Below, piece by piece: positions 24,450 through 31,225 of a stretch of DNA of 64,000 nt; the stretch's first letter is position 1; each line of letters begins with the position of its first letter. The notes under the pieces are model-generated. The model was given only the letters and a program-made list of their open reading frames with translations, was not told where the DNA came from and searched no databases. Source of the stretch: Bacteroidales bacterium (GTDB taxonomy: Bacteria; Bacteroidota; Bacteroidia; Bacteroidales; F082); NCBI GenBank assembly GCA_017561025.1, contig JAFZDU010000001.1:1-64000 (forward strand). The letters run 5' to 3'. The position numbers were made by a program, and so were the translations under genes.

Positions 24450-26297
24450 TTATATTTTTAATTCTATATGGATTTTCATATCATCAGGTTCATTTTTACG
24501 CCAATTTAAACGTTTTGTTTTAGAATAAATAACTCTATCAATAATCGATTTTAGGGATTCATTCTTTTCTGGAATTGACATTTTATTATATTCATTCAGA
24601 CATTTAGACAATTCTGGAATTACCTTTTTATATCTAGTCAAAGTATCAACTTGTTCGTCATCTTGTAATTCGGCAAGTTGCTCTTCAAAAATTCTTAATT
24701 CATCATCAATGTCTTTCTTCAATTCTATATATTGATCATAAGTAAATTCTTCTCTATTTCTAGCACGCATTAAATTCTTTAATTCAACTTTTAGACCTGC
24801 AATTTTATTATTGAGTTTAGTTATGGCTTTCTTACTACTTACTCTTTCTTTAACTATTTCTTCTTCGTAATTATCAACATAATAATTAAAGTTCTTTAGT
24901 TCTAATTTAAGTTTTTCTAATATAGACTTTTCTAATGACTGTAAACAACATGAAACCATATTACAATTTTGATTACTACACATCAGAGTATCTTTTAATG
25001 GTGCTGGTTCCGTATAAGTTAATATTTGTTTATCAAACTCGTCAGTATCTATTTCTAAAATAAATTTTAATTCAAACCATTTCTCATCAAACTTCTCGTT
25101 ATAGTATACTCTTTCTAGGTTAGGTGAAAGCCACGAAGCAACTGTATATTTAGGTGTTTCAATAAAATCTGCGATTTCCTGTAATGATATACTTTTCTTT
25201 TCTTTAGCTTCTCTTAATAATTTATTTAAACCCTCTTTATCTAATTTATATTTTCTAACTTTCTTTCTTGCTTTAGAATCTCTAGCGTTCTTAATTCTTA
25301 CAAGTGAGTAACCACACTTTTTACAAAACACAATACCTGCTAAAGGATTCTTTAATTCTCTACCGTCCGTAGTCTTTGGTAAAGCACGCCCTTTTATTTT
25401 TTCTTGAGCTATATCCCAAACTTCTTTTGAAACAATTGGCTCCTGCATACCTCTAACAAGCATATATTCTTCCGCAGTAGTACGAAACTTAGTTAGATCG
25501 CCATCAATTAATTTTCTTATTACAGGTCGTTTACCCCAGGCTAAAGATCCATAATAAACTTCATGCTTTAAGATATGTCTTACCATATTATAATTCCAAG
25601 GTTTTTTACTACGAGATTCCATTTGATGCTTATTTAAATAACTGGATATTTCTTTTGTTGTTAAATCCTCATTTACAAATAAATTAAAAATTGTTTCTAC
25701 AATAGGAGCTTCAATCTTATGTTTGACTAACATAAATCCCTTATCCAAAGCTTTACGATCATAACCAAATGGAGCTGTACTTCCTATATATTTTCCTTCA
25801 CGAATTGATAGGGCTTTTCCTCGATCCATAATCTCTTTTGAGTATTCGAGATATTTATTACCCTGGGATAGCTGAGCTTCGAATAGTTCTCTATCAAATT
25901 TATTATTTAAATCGTAAGTTTTAGTTACAGTTACACATAAAGTTTCTGTATATCTTAATATTCGAACTACACGTCCACAATCTAACATATCTCCACGAGA
26001 AATACGCTGTGGCTCTACTACTAATAATGCTTTAATTTCTTCTTTCTCTAATCGGTTAAACACTTTCTTTATTTCAATACGTTCATCAAGAGTCTCCCCA
26101 CTGACTACTTCTCGATAAATATTTTCTTCAGGTATCTTTTGTCCAAACGTTTGTATTGCAAAATCTTGAAGTATTTTCTCATGTCTGTATAAGACTTCCT
26201 CAACACTTTCTTTACCCTCAGATCGTGACTTTCTTAAATAAATTATTATTTTATAAACATCTATTAAGCTTAATTCTTGTGGTGTTATCATCTTCAT
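24450..26297 (-). CDS. Large serine integrase
   Basis: About 615 aa, start ATG 26297 with AGAAGGGG upstream (earlier in-frame codons lack a site). The resolvase/catalytic domain (~15-160) has YLRKSRSEGKES with nucleophile Ser24. The recombinase domain (~180-320) follows. A zinc ribbon has C325 and C328 in CKKCGY, but its partner cysteines (C440 and on, in CSNQNCNMVSCC) are ~112 residues away. The intervening stretch holds a helix-turn-helix-like segment (LQEIADFIETPKYTVASWL). The C-terminal coiled coil (~460-560) is the motif that controls integration direction. It lies opposite in direction to the rest of the genome, as usual. Confidence 0.92.
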   Translation of the reverse strand: MKMITPQELSLIDVYKIIIYLRKSRSEGKESVEEVLYRHEKILQDFAIQTFGQKIPEENIYREVVSGETLDERIEIKKVFNRLEKEEIKALLVVEPQRISRGDMLDCGRVVRILRYTETLCVTVTKTYDLNNKFDRELFEAQLSQGNKYLEYSKEIMDRGKALSIREGKYIGSTAPFGYDRKALDKGFMLVKHKIEAPIVETIFNLFVNEDLTTKEISSYLNKHQMESRSKKPWNYNMVRHILKHEVYYGSLAWGKRPVIRKLIDGDLTKFRTTAEEYMLVRGMQEPIVSKEVWDIAQEKIKGRALPKTTDGRELKNPLAGIVFCKKCGYSLVRIKNARDSKARKKVRKYKLDKEGLNKLLREAKEKKSISLQEIADFIETPKYTVASWLSPNLERVYYNEKFDEKWFELKFILEIDTDEFDKQILTYTEPAPLKDTLMCSNQNCNMVSCCLQSLEKSILEKLKLELKNFNYYVDNYEEEIVKERVSSKKAITKLNNKIAGLKVELKNLMRARNREEFTYDQYIELKKDIDDELRIFEEQLAELQDDEQVDTLTRYKKVIPELSKCLNEYNKMSIPEKNESLKSIIDRVIYSKTKRLNWRKNEPDDMKIHIELKI

Positions 26298-26338
26298 GGT
26301 AAAACTTACCCCTTCTTTTTGTTTTATCATTCTAGTAT

Positions 26339-26358
26339 GCTTCAAATAGTAAACTTTT
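26339..26358. promoter_or_regulatory. Operator-like repeat upstream of the integrase gene
   Basis: The sequence TTCAAATAGTAAACTTTT recurs with small changes at 27025 and 27337. This copy lies between the integrase start and the small + strand gene at 26403, so it could control both. Probable repressor-binding site. Confidence 0.45.
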
Positions 26359-26402
26359 CATAAAACATTGAATACTTACATATATTTTATTGAGGTGATC
26401 GT

Positions 26403-26555
26403 ATGAAAATTACAGTGTCGAGAAAAACTCCAACAAAAGAAGTTCTTAGAAATATTTATGATGTGATGAACAAAAATATTAAAAACGAAAAGTGTTTCTA
26501 CACATCAGAACAAGTCAAAAAATTAAAAAAAGATAAAAACAATATTTGGTTGTAA
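26403..26555 (+). CDS. Small basic protein between integrase and repressor; directionality factor candidate
   Basis: 50 aa (MKITVSRKTPTKEVLRNIYD..., ending KKDKNNIWL), basic, helical, with GAGGTGATCGT as its ribosome site. It is the only + strand gene inside the leftward lysogeny block and lies divergent to the integrase. Small basic proteins beside large serine integrases are sometimes directionality (excision) factors. That is a position-based guess, not a family match. Alternatives are a partner of the repressor or an antirepressor. Confidence 0.5.
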   Translation: MKITVSRKTPTKEVLRNIYDVMNKNIKNEKCFYTSEQVKKLKKDKNNIWL

Positions 26556-26556
26556 A

Positions 26557-26940
26557 TTATTTTTTAAATTGATCTTTAGCAGACAGATAAAGTTTCATAA
26601 TGCTGTCATAAAGATCCTGTTTTTCTTCCATAGGGACAAGCTCACTTTCAAATATTAGTTTTGCACGTTCTAATAAATCTATAGTTTCGATTTCATCAGA
26701 CTCAAAACCGAGAGTTTCGATTGATATTCTAAAATAATCAGCTAAAGCTTTTATTTGATGAATATTGAAATTTCGTTTACCTGTTTCTAAATTTGAAACT
26801 TGACCACGAGATAAAGGTTTACCGGTAGTTTTATCACCTAAAATTATTCCAAGTTCATCTTGTGTAATATTTCGATCCTTTCGTAGTTGTTTAACTCTTT
26901 TACCGATTTCTCGGGTATCGAATGACTTTTGTAATCGCAA
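26557..26940 (-). CDS. CI-like repressor with helix-turn-helix
   Basis: About 127 aa. A Xre/CI-type helix-turn-helix (residues ~10-70) contains IGKRVKQLRKDRNITQDELGIILG, LSRGQVSNLETGKRNFNIHQIKALADYFRIS. The short helical C-terminal part is probably for dimerisation. There is no peptidase domain, so cleavage by RecA-type induction is not expected. The start is uncertain: no ATG is present, and a TTG (26940 or 26952) with GAAAGGA upstream is likely. Three operator-like repeats flank the block. Confidence 0.75.
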   Translation of the reverse strand: MRLQKSFDTREIGKRVKQLRKDRNITQDELGIILGDKTTGKPLSRGQVSNLETGKRNFNIHQIKALADYFRISIETLGFESDEIETIDLLERAKLIFESELVPMEEKQDLYDSIMKLYLSAKDQFKK

Positions 26941-27024
26941 AAGATAATACAATCCTTTCTTTTTTATGTTTTTGCGTATTTATAATTTCTTTAATAAATA
27001 CATATTAATATTTGCACAAAAATA

Positions 27025-27042
27025 TTCAAATAGCAAACTTTT
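27025..27042. promoter_or_regulatory. Operator-like repeat upstream of the repressor
   Basis: TTCAAATAGCAAACTTTT, one base off the copy at 26341. It lies in the intergenic region between the repressor and the rightward gene at 27151, which is where a CI operator would be expected. Confidence 0.45.
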
Positions 27043-27150
27043 TGATTTTTAGTTATACAAATTACATACTTATTTCATAAATTCAGATTACTATTATTAT
27101 TGTGATTCTTGAACATATGTTCGCATTATTACTTATTAGGAGTGGAACGG

Positions 27151-27318
27151 ATGGAAGGCATTACAAAAGTAATTGAAGAGTTAGGAAATATTATAGTTGC
27201 AAAAGATATAGAGTTAGAATTCATGCAAGAAGAGATTAATAAACTAAGAAAAAAAGTTGAAACCGTTGAACAATGCCTCGAAATCTATGAGGCTTGTTAT
27301 ACTAAAAAAGATAAATAA
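27151..27318 (+). CDS. Small coiled-coil protein, first rightward gene after the repressor
   Basis: 55 aa (MEGITKVIEELGNIIVAKDIELEFMQ...), highly helical coiled coil. ATG 27151 is preceded by AGGAGTGGAACGG. Its position divergent to the repressor suggests an early regulatory role (Cro- or antirepressor-like), but there is no helix-turn-helix. Confidence 0.5.
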   Translation: MEGITKVIEELGNIIVAKDIELEFMQEEINKLRKKVETVEQCLEIYEACYTKKDK

Positions 27319-27336
27319 TTTTTTTAAATATAATGC

Positions 27337-27354
27337 TTCAAATAGTGAAATTTT
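27337..27354. promoter_or_regulatory. Operator-like repeat upstream of gene 27374
   Basis: TTCAAATAGTGAAATTTT, differing at few positions from the other two copies. It lies just before the GAGAGGATAATTCAAG leader of the next gene. Confidence 0.4.
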
Positions 27355-27373
27355 ATTGAGAGGATAATTCAAG

Positions 27374-27793
27374 ATGACAACGTTGATCAGGGCTGAACTA
27401 TCAAAGAAAAATAAGTATTGGATTAGCAAACACAGGCACTATGAGTTAAAACATTTTTGTTTACAGTATCCTTATTGGAAAAAGGCATATGAAGAATTTG
27501 ATGATTCTAGTATTTCTTTATCAATGATAGAACATATACCGACTAGTAATATTCCTGGAGACCCCACGGCAAAACGTGCTCTAATGAAAGAATACTATTC
27601 AAAGAGAATCAAACTAATTGAAAAAGCAGCTATGGAAGCTGATGAATATTTATATACATATATTTTAAAAGCAGTAACAGAAGAATTGTCTTTTACATAT
27701 TTGAAAACTAGATTGGGTATTCCATGCGGTAAAGATATGTATTACGACCGATATAGAAAATTCTTTTGGATACTTAATAAGTCGCGAGATTAA
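27374..27793 (+). CDS. Conserved phage protein with PCGKDMYYDRYRKFFW motif
   Basis: 139 aa. The C-terminal half (~75-139) contains AVTEELSFTYLKTRLGIPCGKDMYYDRYRKFFWILNKSRD. This segment is shared by many proteins of Clostridial mobile elements, where a DNA-binding or late-regulator function (ArpU/RinA-like) is sometimes supposed. It has no recognised catalytic site. Its last codons overlap the first promoter-like element. Confidence 0.55.
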   Translation: MTTLIRAELSKKNKYWISKHRHYELKHFCLQYPYWKKAYEEFDDSSISLSMIEHIPTSNIPGDPTAKRALMKEYYSKRIKLIEKAAMEADEYLYTYILKAVTEELSFTYLKTRLGIPCGKDMYYDRYRKFFWILNKSRD

Positions 27794-27807
27794 CAACTAC
27801 TATTATG
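27782..27807 (+). promoter_or_regulatory. Promoter-like element 1
   Basis: The type element reads TCGCGAGATT / AACA / a 7-base spacer / TTATG over exactly 26 bp. It overlaps the stop codon of the previous gene and stands ~34 bases before the small gene at 27841. The element occurs 12 times in the genome at fixed length, always in front of genes or RNAs on the + strand. It lacks a canonical -35. Confidence 0.7.
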
Positions 27808-27840
27808 GAGAAAAAAATATTATTCGAGGAGATGTTTGTT

Positions 27841-28020
27841 ATGTTAAACAAAATCGCAAATGGATTAATAATTTCTGCTGGGGTATTTACTGTGTATGCA
27901 GCATATCAAGTAGGTAAATTAGTAGAAGGTAAGAAAAATCTTGAACGATGGAAATCATTACAAAAAGAAATCGAAAAATATTTAGATAAATATGAAATTA
28001 TTTTTGAGGAGGAAGCCTAA
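27841..28020 (+). CDS. Small single-pass membrane protein
   Basis: 59 aa from ATG 27841 (GAGGAGATGTTTGTT upstream). An N-terminal transmembrane segment (~7-24, ANGLIISAGVFTVYAAYQVG) precedes a Lys/Glu-rich tail. Unknown function. It has its own promoter-like element and terminator. Confidence 0.6.
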   Translation: MLNKIANGLIISAGVFTVYAAYQVGKLVEGKKNLERWKSLQKEIEKYLDKYEIIFEEEA

Positions 28021-28038
28021 TGGCTTCTTCTTTTTTAT
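28009..28038 (+). terminator. Terminator of the cassette gene at 27841
   Basis: GAAGCC (28012-28017) pairs with GGCTTC (28022-28027), then a T run. The stem overlaps the gene's stop codon. Confidence 0.75.
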
Positions 28039-28040
28039 TT

Positions 28041-28066
28041 GCGCGATATATACATATAGTTTTATA
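28041..28066 (+). promoter_or_regulatory. Promoter-like element 2
   Basis: GCGCGATATA / TACA / spacer / TTATA, 26 bp, the only copy ending in A instead of G. It directly follows the terminator of the previous cassette and precedes gene 28096. Confidence 0.6.
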
Positions 28067-28095
28067 GAATAGAAATAAAATAAGGAGGTATTAAT

Positions 28096-28272
28096 ATGAT
28101 ATCAACAAACGCATTCAAAATTTTACTTTTAATAACAGCAATATACTTGGTGATTGCAGTACTGGTGTTTATTGTTAATCTTATAGCAGTAATTAAATAT
28201 GTTATTGATATGATTATGGAGAAATATTTTCCGAAATATTATTACTATGATTGGGAAGACGAAGAACTCTAA
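28096..28272 (+). CDS. Small membrane protein
   Basis: 58 aa (MISTNAFKILLLITAIYLVIAVLVFIVNLI...). One long or two tight transmembrane segments (~8-36), and an acidic/aromatic C-terminus (YYYYDWEDEEL). TAAGGAGG precedes the start. Unknown function, possibly a superinfection or membrane-stress protein, as is common for such cassettes. Confidence 0.6.
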   Translation: MISTNAFKILLLITAIYLVIAVLVFIVNLIAVIKYVIDMIMEKYFPKYYYYDWEDEEL

Positions 28273-28295
28273 TAAGGGTTCTTCTCTTTTTATTT
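28261..28295 (+). terminator. Terminator of gene 28096
   Basis: GAAGAAC (28261-28267) pairs with GTTCTTC (28278-28284), with a T run following. It overlaps the end of the gene. Confidence 0.7.
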
Positions 28296-28434
28296 TTCTA
28301 ATCTAGCTTAGATCTTCTAATCTAGGTTTACATATTCCGTACTTGGGTGACAAGAATCAGTGTTATTTTTGTAATGTGAAAAAATCCCGGGTAGGAATTT
28401 TGATAAAACAAAACTAAAAAGAAAGGAGAAAAAT

Positions 28435-28653
28435 ATGTGGTATGTATTATGTTCTATCCTTGGGGTTGTCACGGGCTGTGTATTAACTTCCATACACAAA
28501 AGAAGTAAGGCTATAGGAGAATTACAAGTGATTACTTCTGAGGGGGAAGAGCCTTATTTATTTCTTCAGTTAGACAAAGAAGTTCCAAACTTGTACAAAT
28601 ATCCGTACGTGTCTATGAAGGTAACTAAGAAGCATGTAGATTCGCAAAGATAA
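28435..28653 (+). CDS. Small membrane-anchored phage protein
   Basis: 72 aa. The N-terminal transmembrane anchor (~2-19, with a Cys near 6 and 15) is followed by a beta-rich soluble part (GELQVITSEGEEPYLFLQLDKEV). This family is frequent in Firmicutes prophages without known function. It starts after GAAAGGAGAAAAAT. The ~140 bases upstream hold no clear copy of the promoter-like element. Confidence 0.6.
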   Translation: MWYVLCSILGVVTGCVLTSIHKRSKAIGELQVITSEGEEPYLFLQLDKEVPNLYKYPYVSMKVTKKHVDSQR

Positions 28654-28667
28654 CACGTACTATTATG
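28642..28667 (+). promoter_or_regulatory. Promoter-like element 3
   Basis: TCGCAAAGAT / AACA / spacer / TTATG, overlapping the last codons and stop of gene 28435. It lies 26 bases upstream of gene 28693. Confidence 0.65.
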
Positions 28668-28692
28668 AAAAAGTATAAAGGAGGAATTCAAA

Positions 28693-29169
28693 ATGAATGA
28701 CACAAACAGAATTTTACTGGAAGAAGTTATTGAAGGTCGTCTTACAGAGGTAAAATATTGTAACGGGGATGATGAAAACAGTAGACAATATTTTAGAGAA
28801 GCTATGGACGCCGTAGCAAAACAAATCGAAATCGATAAGATCGATGCAAATTATCAGGAGCAGCTTGAGAAATTAGATGTTGAAAGGGAAAAGCTTGAAG
28901 CAGATAAAGAAAAATTTGAAGTTGAAAGAGAGAAACTTGAAGCGGACAAAGAAAAACATCAAAAAGAATTAGATGCTAAAGCTGCTGAAGCAAAAAAAGA
29001 TCGAATGGTTCAGATTGGAATATTTGTAGGCGGATTAGTTGTTGGAAAATGTATTGATTACGCTTTCGAACGTGCCCATGTTACAAGAATTTGTCACTTT
29101 GAGAAAGACTATACATTCACAACTTCACCAGGAAGAGCTTTAGGTAAGTTATTCCGTTTTAAGAAGTAA
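28693..29169 (+). CDS. Coiled-coil membrane-associated protein
   Basis: 158 aa. A long charged coiled coil (~48-103, repeating heptads of the type KLEADKEKFEVEREKLEADKEK with an almost exact 14-residue internal repeat) leads to a hydrophobic segment (~110-124, QIGIFVGGLVVGKCI). The C-terminus ends in a basic tail. Likely membrane-anchored with a cytoplasmic coiled coil. Function unknown. The start is preceded by GGAGGAATTCAAA. Confidence 0.6.
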   Translation: MNDTNRILLEEVIEGRLTEVKYCNGDDENSRQYFREAMDAVAKQIEIDKIDANYQEQLEKLDVEREKLEADKEKFEVEREKLEADKEKHQKELDAKAAEAKKDRMVQIGIFVGGLVVGKCIDYAFERAHVTRICHFEKDYTFTTSPGRALGKLFRFKK

Positions 29170-29189
29170 AACCTAATATGATTCAAAAT

Positions 29190-29222
29190 GAGGGGCTATG
29201 AATACATAGCCTCTTGATTTTT
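29190..29222 (+). terminator. Terminator of gene 28693
   Basis: GAGGGGCTATG (29190-29200) pairs with CATAGCCTCTT (29205-29215) with a short AATA loop, then TTTTTC. Confidence 0.75.
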
Positions 29223-29237
29223 CTTAAGGGGATGATT

Positions 29238-29597
29238 ATGAGATATCATTATAAAAAACCAGCTATATATTACTCAAGATATGGGATTACATATGACTGC
29301 AACCATCCGGTATATCATAAATGTACTCTATATCAAATTGGTAAATATGGTTTAGCAGTTATACAACAAAGATATGACGAAACTAGCAAAACAACTTGGT
29401 GGGGTGAGATTGATCCTTGGTTGACTGACAGTATATATTTACATCCGAATTTTAAGAGTTTCTTTGATGAACGTTCCAGGATGGTTGATGATGGATTATA
29501 TCCTACCGTCACTATTAGACAACTAATGTGGGCGTTAAAAATGAAACCAATACCTCGACAAAGATGGGAAACATGCTTCGATAGACGTGATATTTAG
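29238..29597 (+). CDS. Conserved phage protein with WWGEIDPWLTDSIYLHP motif
   Basis: 119 aa from ATG 29238 (AAGGGG upstream). The conserved region has TWWGEIDPWLTDSIYLHPNFKSFF, then GLYPTVTIRQLMWALKMKPI. This is a well-populated family of Clostridial phages and conjugative elements of unknown function. It lies directly after the previous terminator, and promoter element 4 overlaps its stop codon. Confidence 0.65.
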   Translation: MRYHYKKPAIYYSRYGITYDCNHPVYHKCTLYQIGKYGLAVIQQRYDETSKTTWWGEIDPWLTDSIYLHPNFKSFFDERSRMVDDGLYPTVTIRQLMWALKMKPIPRQRWETCFDRRDI

Positions 29598-29620
29598 CGA
29601 GATTTACATCTTCTCTTATG
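29595..29620 (+). promoter_or_regulatory. Promoter-like element 4
   Basis: TAGCGAGATT / TACA / spacer / TTATG. The first bases include the stop of gene 29238. Gene 29639 starts 19 bases downstream. Confidence 0.65.
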
Positions 29621-29638
29621 AAAAAGGAGGAGATTATC

Positions 29639-29863
29639 ATGGATGAATTAAAAATGAAATTATCTACAAAATTTATGAAAGGAATTGTTTCTAAATTGAT
29701 ATCTATGACTATTCAAAAGAAAACTGGATATAAAGTAAACATTCAGCTTAACGATTTGGATATTAAGATTATTGATGGGGAAGCACACGTTCACGCAGAT
29801 GTAGACGGAACTATTAACAAAGATGAGTTTATGAAAATCATCAAAAAAGCAGGATTAGATTGA
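29639..29863 (+). CDS. Small protein of unknown function
   Basis: 74 aa (MDELKMKLSTKFMKGIVSKLISMTIQ...). An N-terminal amphipathic helix is followed by a beta-alpha part (IQLNDLDIKIIDGEAHVHADVDG). Similar small proteins occur in Firmicutes phages. The gene starts with AAAGGAGG and is followed at once by its terminator. Confidence 0.6.
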   Translation: MDELKMKLSTKFMKGIVSKLISMTIQKKTGYKVNIQLNDLDIKIIDGEAHVHADVDGTINKDEFMKIIKKAGLD

Positions 29864-29892
29864 GTCTGAAAAGACTCTTTCTTTTGTTTTTT
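29862..29892 (+). terminator. Terminator of gene 29639
   Basis: GAGTCT (29862-29867) pairs with AGACTC (29872-29877) around a GAAA-type loop, then a long T-rich tail. Confidence 0.8.
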
Positions 29893-29918
29893 TCGCATTA
29901 TATACAAGCCCTCTTATG
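29893..29918 (+). promoter_or_regulatory. Promoter-like element 5
   Basis: TCGCATTATA / TACA / spacer / TTATG. The next feature downstream is a tRNA-like RNA, not a protein gene. Confidence 0.6.
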
Positions 29919-29960
29919 AAAAGGAGAACTACTCCCGTATTATATATCGGAGAAAGCTTC

Positions 29961-30040
29961 GGAATAGTTAAGATGGTTAGTTCTAATGGAAGAATAAGAG
30001 TTAAAACTCAACATCGTAGGTTCGAATCCTACGCTATTCT
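29961..30040 (+). ncRNA. tRNA-like RNA 1 (T-arm and acceptor-like stem)
   Basis: The 3' half has a perfect T-arm: stem GTAGG / CCTAC around TTCGAAT. The 7-base segment that follows (30033-30039) pairs with 29962-29968, so an acceptor stem closes. The middle, however, does not fold into a standard anticodon arm: the only good hairpin there is a short stem at about 29998-30009 with a very small loop. It may be a degenerate tRNA, or a tRNA mimic. It follows promoter-like element 5 and a T-run ends it. Confidence 0.45.
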
Positions 30041-30049
30041 TTTTATTTT

Positions 30050-30075
30050 TCGCGAAAAATACAGATTGTATTATG
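30050..30075 (+). promoter_or_regulatory. Promoter-like element 6
   Basis: TCGCGAAAAA / TACA / spacer / TTATG. It follows the T-rich end of RNA 1 and abuts the 5' end of RNA 2, implying that transcription starts only a few bases after the TTATG box. Confidence 0.7.
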
Positions 30076-30154
30076 AGAGAATGATAGTTCGAGTATGGTG
30101 CTCGCTTGGTGAAAATCAAGAAGTTAGGTTCGATTCCTAAGGATATCATTCTCT
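30076..30154 (+). ncRNA. tRNA-like RNA 2 with extended terminal stem
   Basis: The ends 30076-30086 and 30144-30154 form a perfect 11-bp stem. Inside are a 4-bp D-like arm (CGAG/CTCG), a 4-5 bp anticodon-like arm (CTTG/CAAG) whose loop contains GAA, and a perfect T-arm (TTAGG / CCTAA around TTCGATT). The total is shorter than a normal tRNA inside the stem, and the acceptor is longer, so ordinary charging is doubtful. It is probably a tRNA mimic or a decayed tRNA. Confidence 0.45.
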
Positions 30155-30197
30155 TTAGTTTTTGCTTTACCAAATCTATCGAAGGGTGAGGATAAAA

Positions 30198-30926
30198 ATG
30201 TTACGCCAAACAAAGTTGTTTTTCAAACGTAACGGGTCAACTATCTTAACAGTGTTAGGAGGAATCGGAGTAGTAGCAACTTCAGTAATGGCAGTAAAAG
30301 ATACACCAAAAGCTTTAAGATTATTGGATGAAGCTAAGAAGAAAAAAGGAGATGATCTTACTAAATTTGAAATGGTTAAAGTAGCTGGACCAGTTTATAT
30401 TCCAACAGTACTAGTAGGTGTTAGTACTTTAGGTTGTGTATTTGGGGCAAATGCTTTAAATAAAAAACATCAAGCGGCTCTTGTTGGAGCGTATGGAATG
30501 TTAAACGAATCCTATAAAAACTTTAGAAATAAAGTGGATGAAGTACATGGCGAGGGAACTAGTAAAGAAATTGATGAGGCTATCGTAGAAGATAAGACTA
30601 AAAATGAACTTAGATTATTCTATGATATTTATTCGCAACGTTTCTTTGAAACTACCTTATTTAAAGTTCAATTAGCAGAATACAATGTAAACCGAGATTT
30701 GGTTATGCGTGATTATGTATATTTAAATGAATGGTATGAATACCTTGATATTCCAACTGTAGAAGAAGGTTGGGATGTTGGTTGGTCTACAGGATTCTGT
30801 TTTGAAGCTTATTGGCAACCATGGATTGATTTCGCCCATAGTGATGGAGTAACTAAAGATGGACGAGAATATATTAGTATTGGATTCTTTGGTGAACCAA
30901 CTAAAGATTTTGAAGATTATTTCTGA
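30198..30926 (+). CDS. DUF6353-like phage protein, paralogue 1
   Basis: 242 aa. Start ATG 30198. An N-terminal basic/hydrophobic anchor with two membrane segments (~15-30 and ~68-88: GSTILTVLGGIGVVATSVMAVK, IPTVLVGVSTLGCVFGANALNK) precedes a soluble domain ending in EYISIGFFGEP. It is related to the proteins at 31226 and 33576. The family is common in gut phages. Function unknown, probably acting at the membrane. Confidence 0.65.
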   Translation: MLRQTKLFFKRNGSTILTVLGGIGVVATSVMAVKDTPKALRLLDEAKKKKGDDLTKFEMVKVAGPVYIPTVLVGVSTLGCVFGANALNKKHQAALVGAYGMLNESYKNFRNKVDEVHGEGTSKEIDEAIVEDKTKNELRLFYDIYSQRFFETTLFKVQLAEYNVNRDLVMRDYVYLNEWYEYLDIPTVEEGWDVGWSTGFCFEAYWQPWIDFAHSDGVTKDGREYISIGFFGEPTKDFEDYF

Positions 30927-30928
30927 TA

Positions 30929-30954
30929 CCGCGAAATTCGCAACTACTATTATG
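30929..30954 (+). promoter_or_regulatory. Promoter-like element 7
   Basis: CCGCGAAATT / CGCA / spacer / TTATG, starting just after the stop of gene 30198. It drives gene 30980. Confidence 0.6.
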
Positions 30955-30979
30955 AAAAAAATATAAGGAGGAAATGGTT

Positions 30980-31153
30980 ATGAACGCAAAATTAATCAAA
31001 GGAATTAGTCTTGGAGTTAGCATTTTAGGCGCTGGATTAGGAGTTGTTGGGAGCATTCTCGACAAAAAACAGATCACAGCAGATTTAGCAGGCTCTAAAG
31101 AAGTAAAAGACATGATTAACGAGGCAGTAGCTGAAGCACTTAAAAATTTGTAA
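30980..31153 (+). CDS. Small glycine-rich hydrophobic protein
   Basis: 57 aa (MNAKLIKGISLGVSILGAGLGVVGSILDKKQ...). A Gly-rich transmembrane-like segment (~8-26) is followed by an amphipathic helix. AAGGAGG precedes the start. The size and Gly-rich helix resemble small phage membrane-active peptides. Function unknown. Confidence 0.6.
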   Translation: MNAKLIKGISLGVSILGAGLGVVGSILDKKQITADLAGSKEVKDMINEAVAEALKNL

Positions 31154-31163
31154 ACAAATAAGG

Positions 31164-31190
31164 GAGTCCCTAGTGGACTCTTTTATTTTT
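31164..31190 (+). terminator. Terminator of gene 30980
   Basis: GAGTCC (31164-31169) pairs with GGACTC (31175-31180), then TTTTATTTTTT. Confidence 0.8.
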
Positions 31191-31225
31191 TGTTCATTAA
31201 AAATATGAAAGGAGAAAAAAGAAAA

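Noticed and set aside
27000..27100. CRISPR-like repeats near the repressor
   Set aside because: Only three irregularly spaced copies of an 18-bp word at functional intergenic positions, better read as operators. No array of regular repeats or cas genes was found in the window.
29940..30173. Frames of 74 and 77 codons across the tRNA-like RNAs
   Set aside because: They cover two structured RNAs and promoter-like elements. No ribosome binding site, translation not protein-like.
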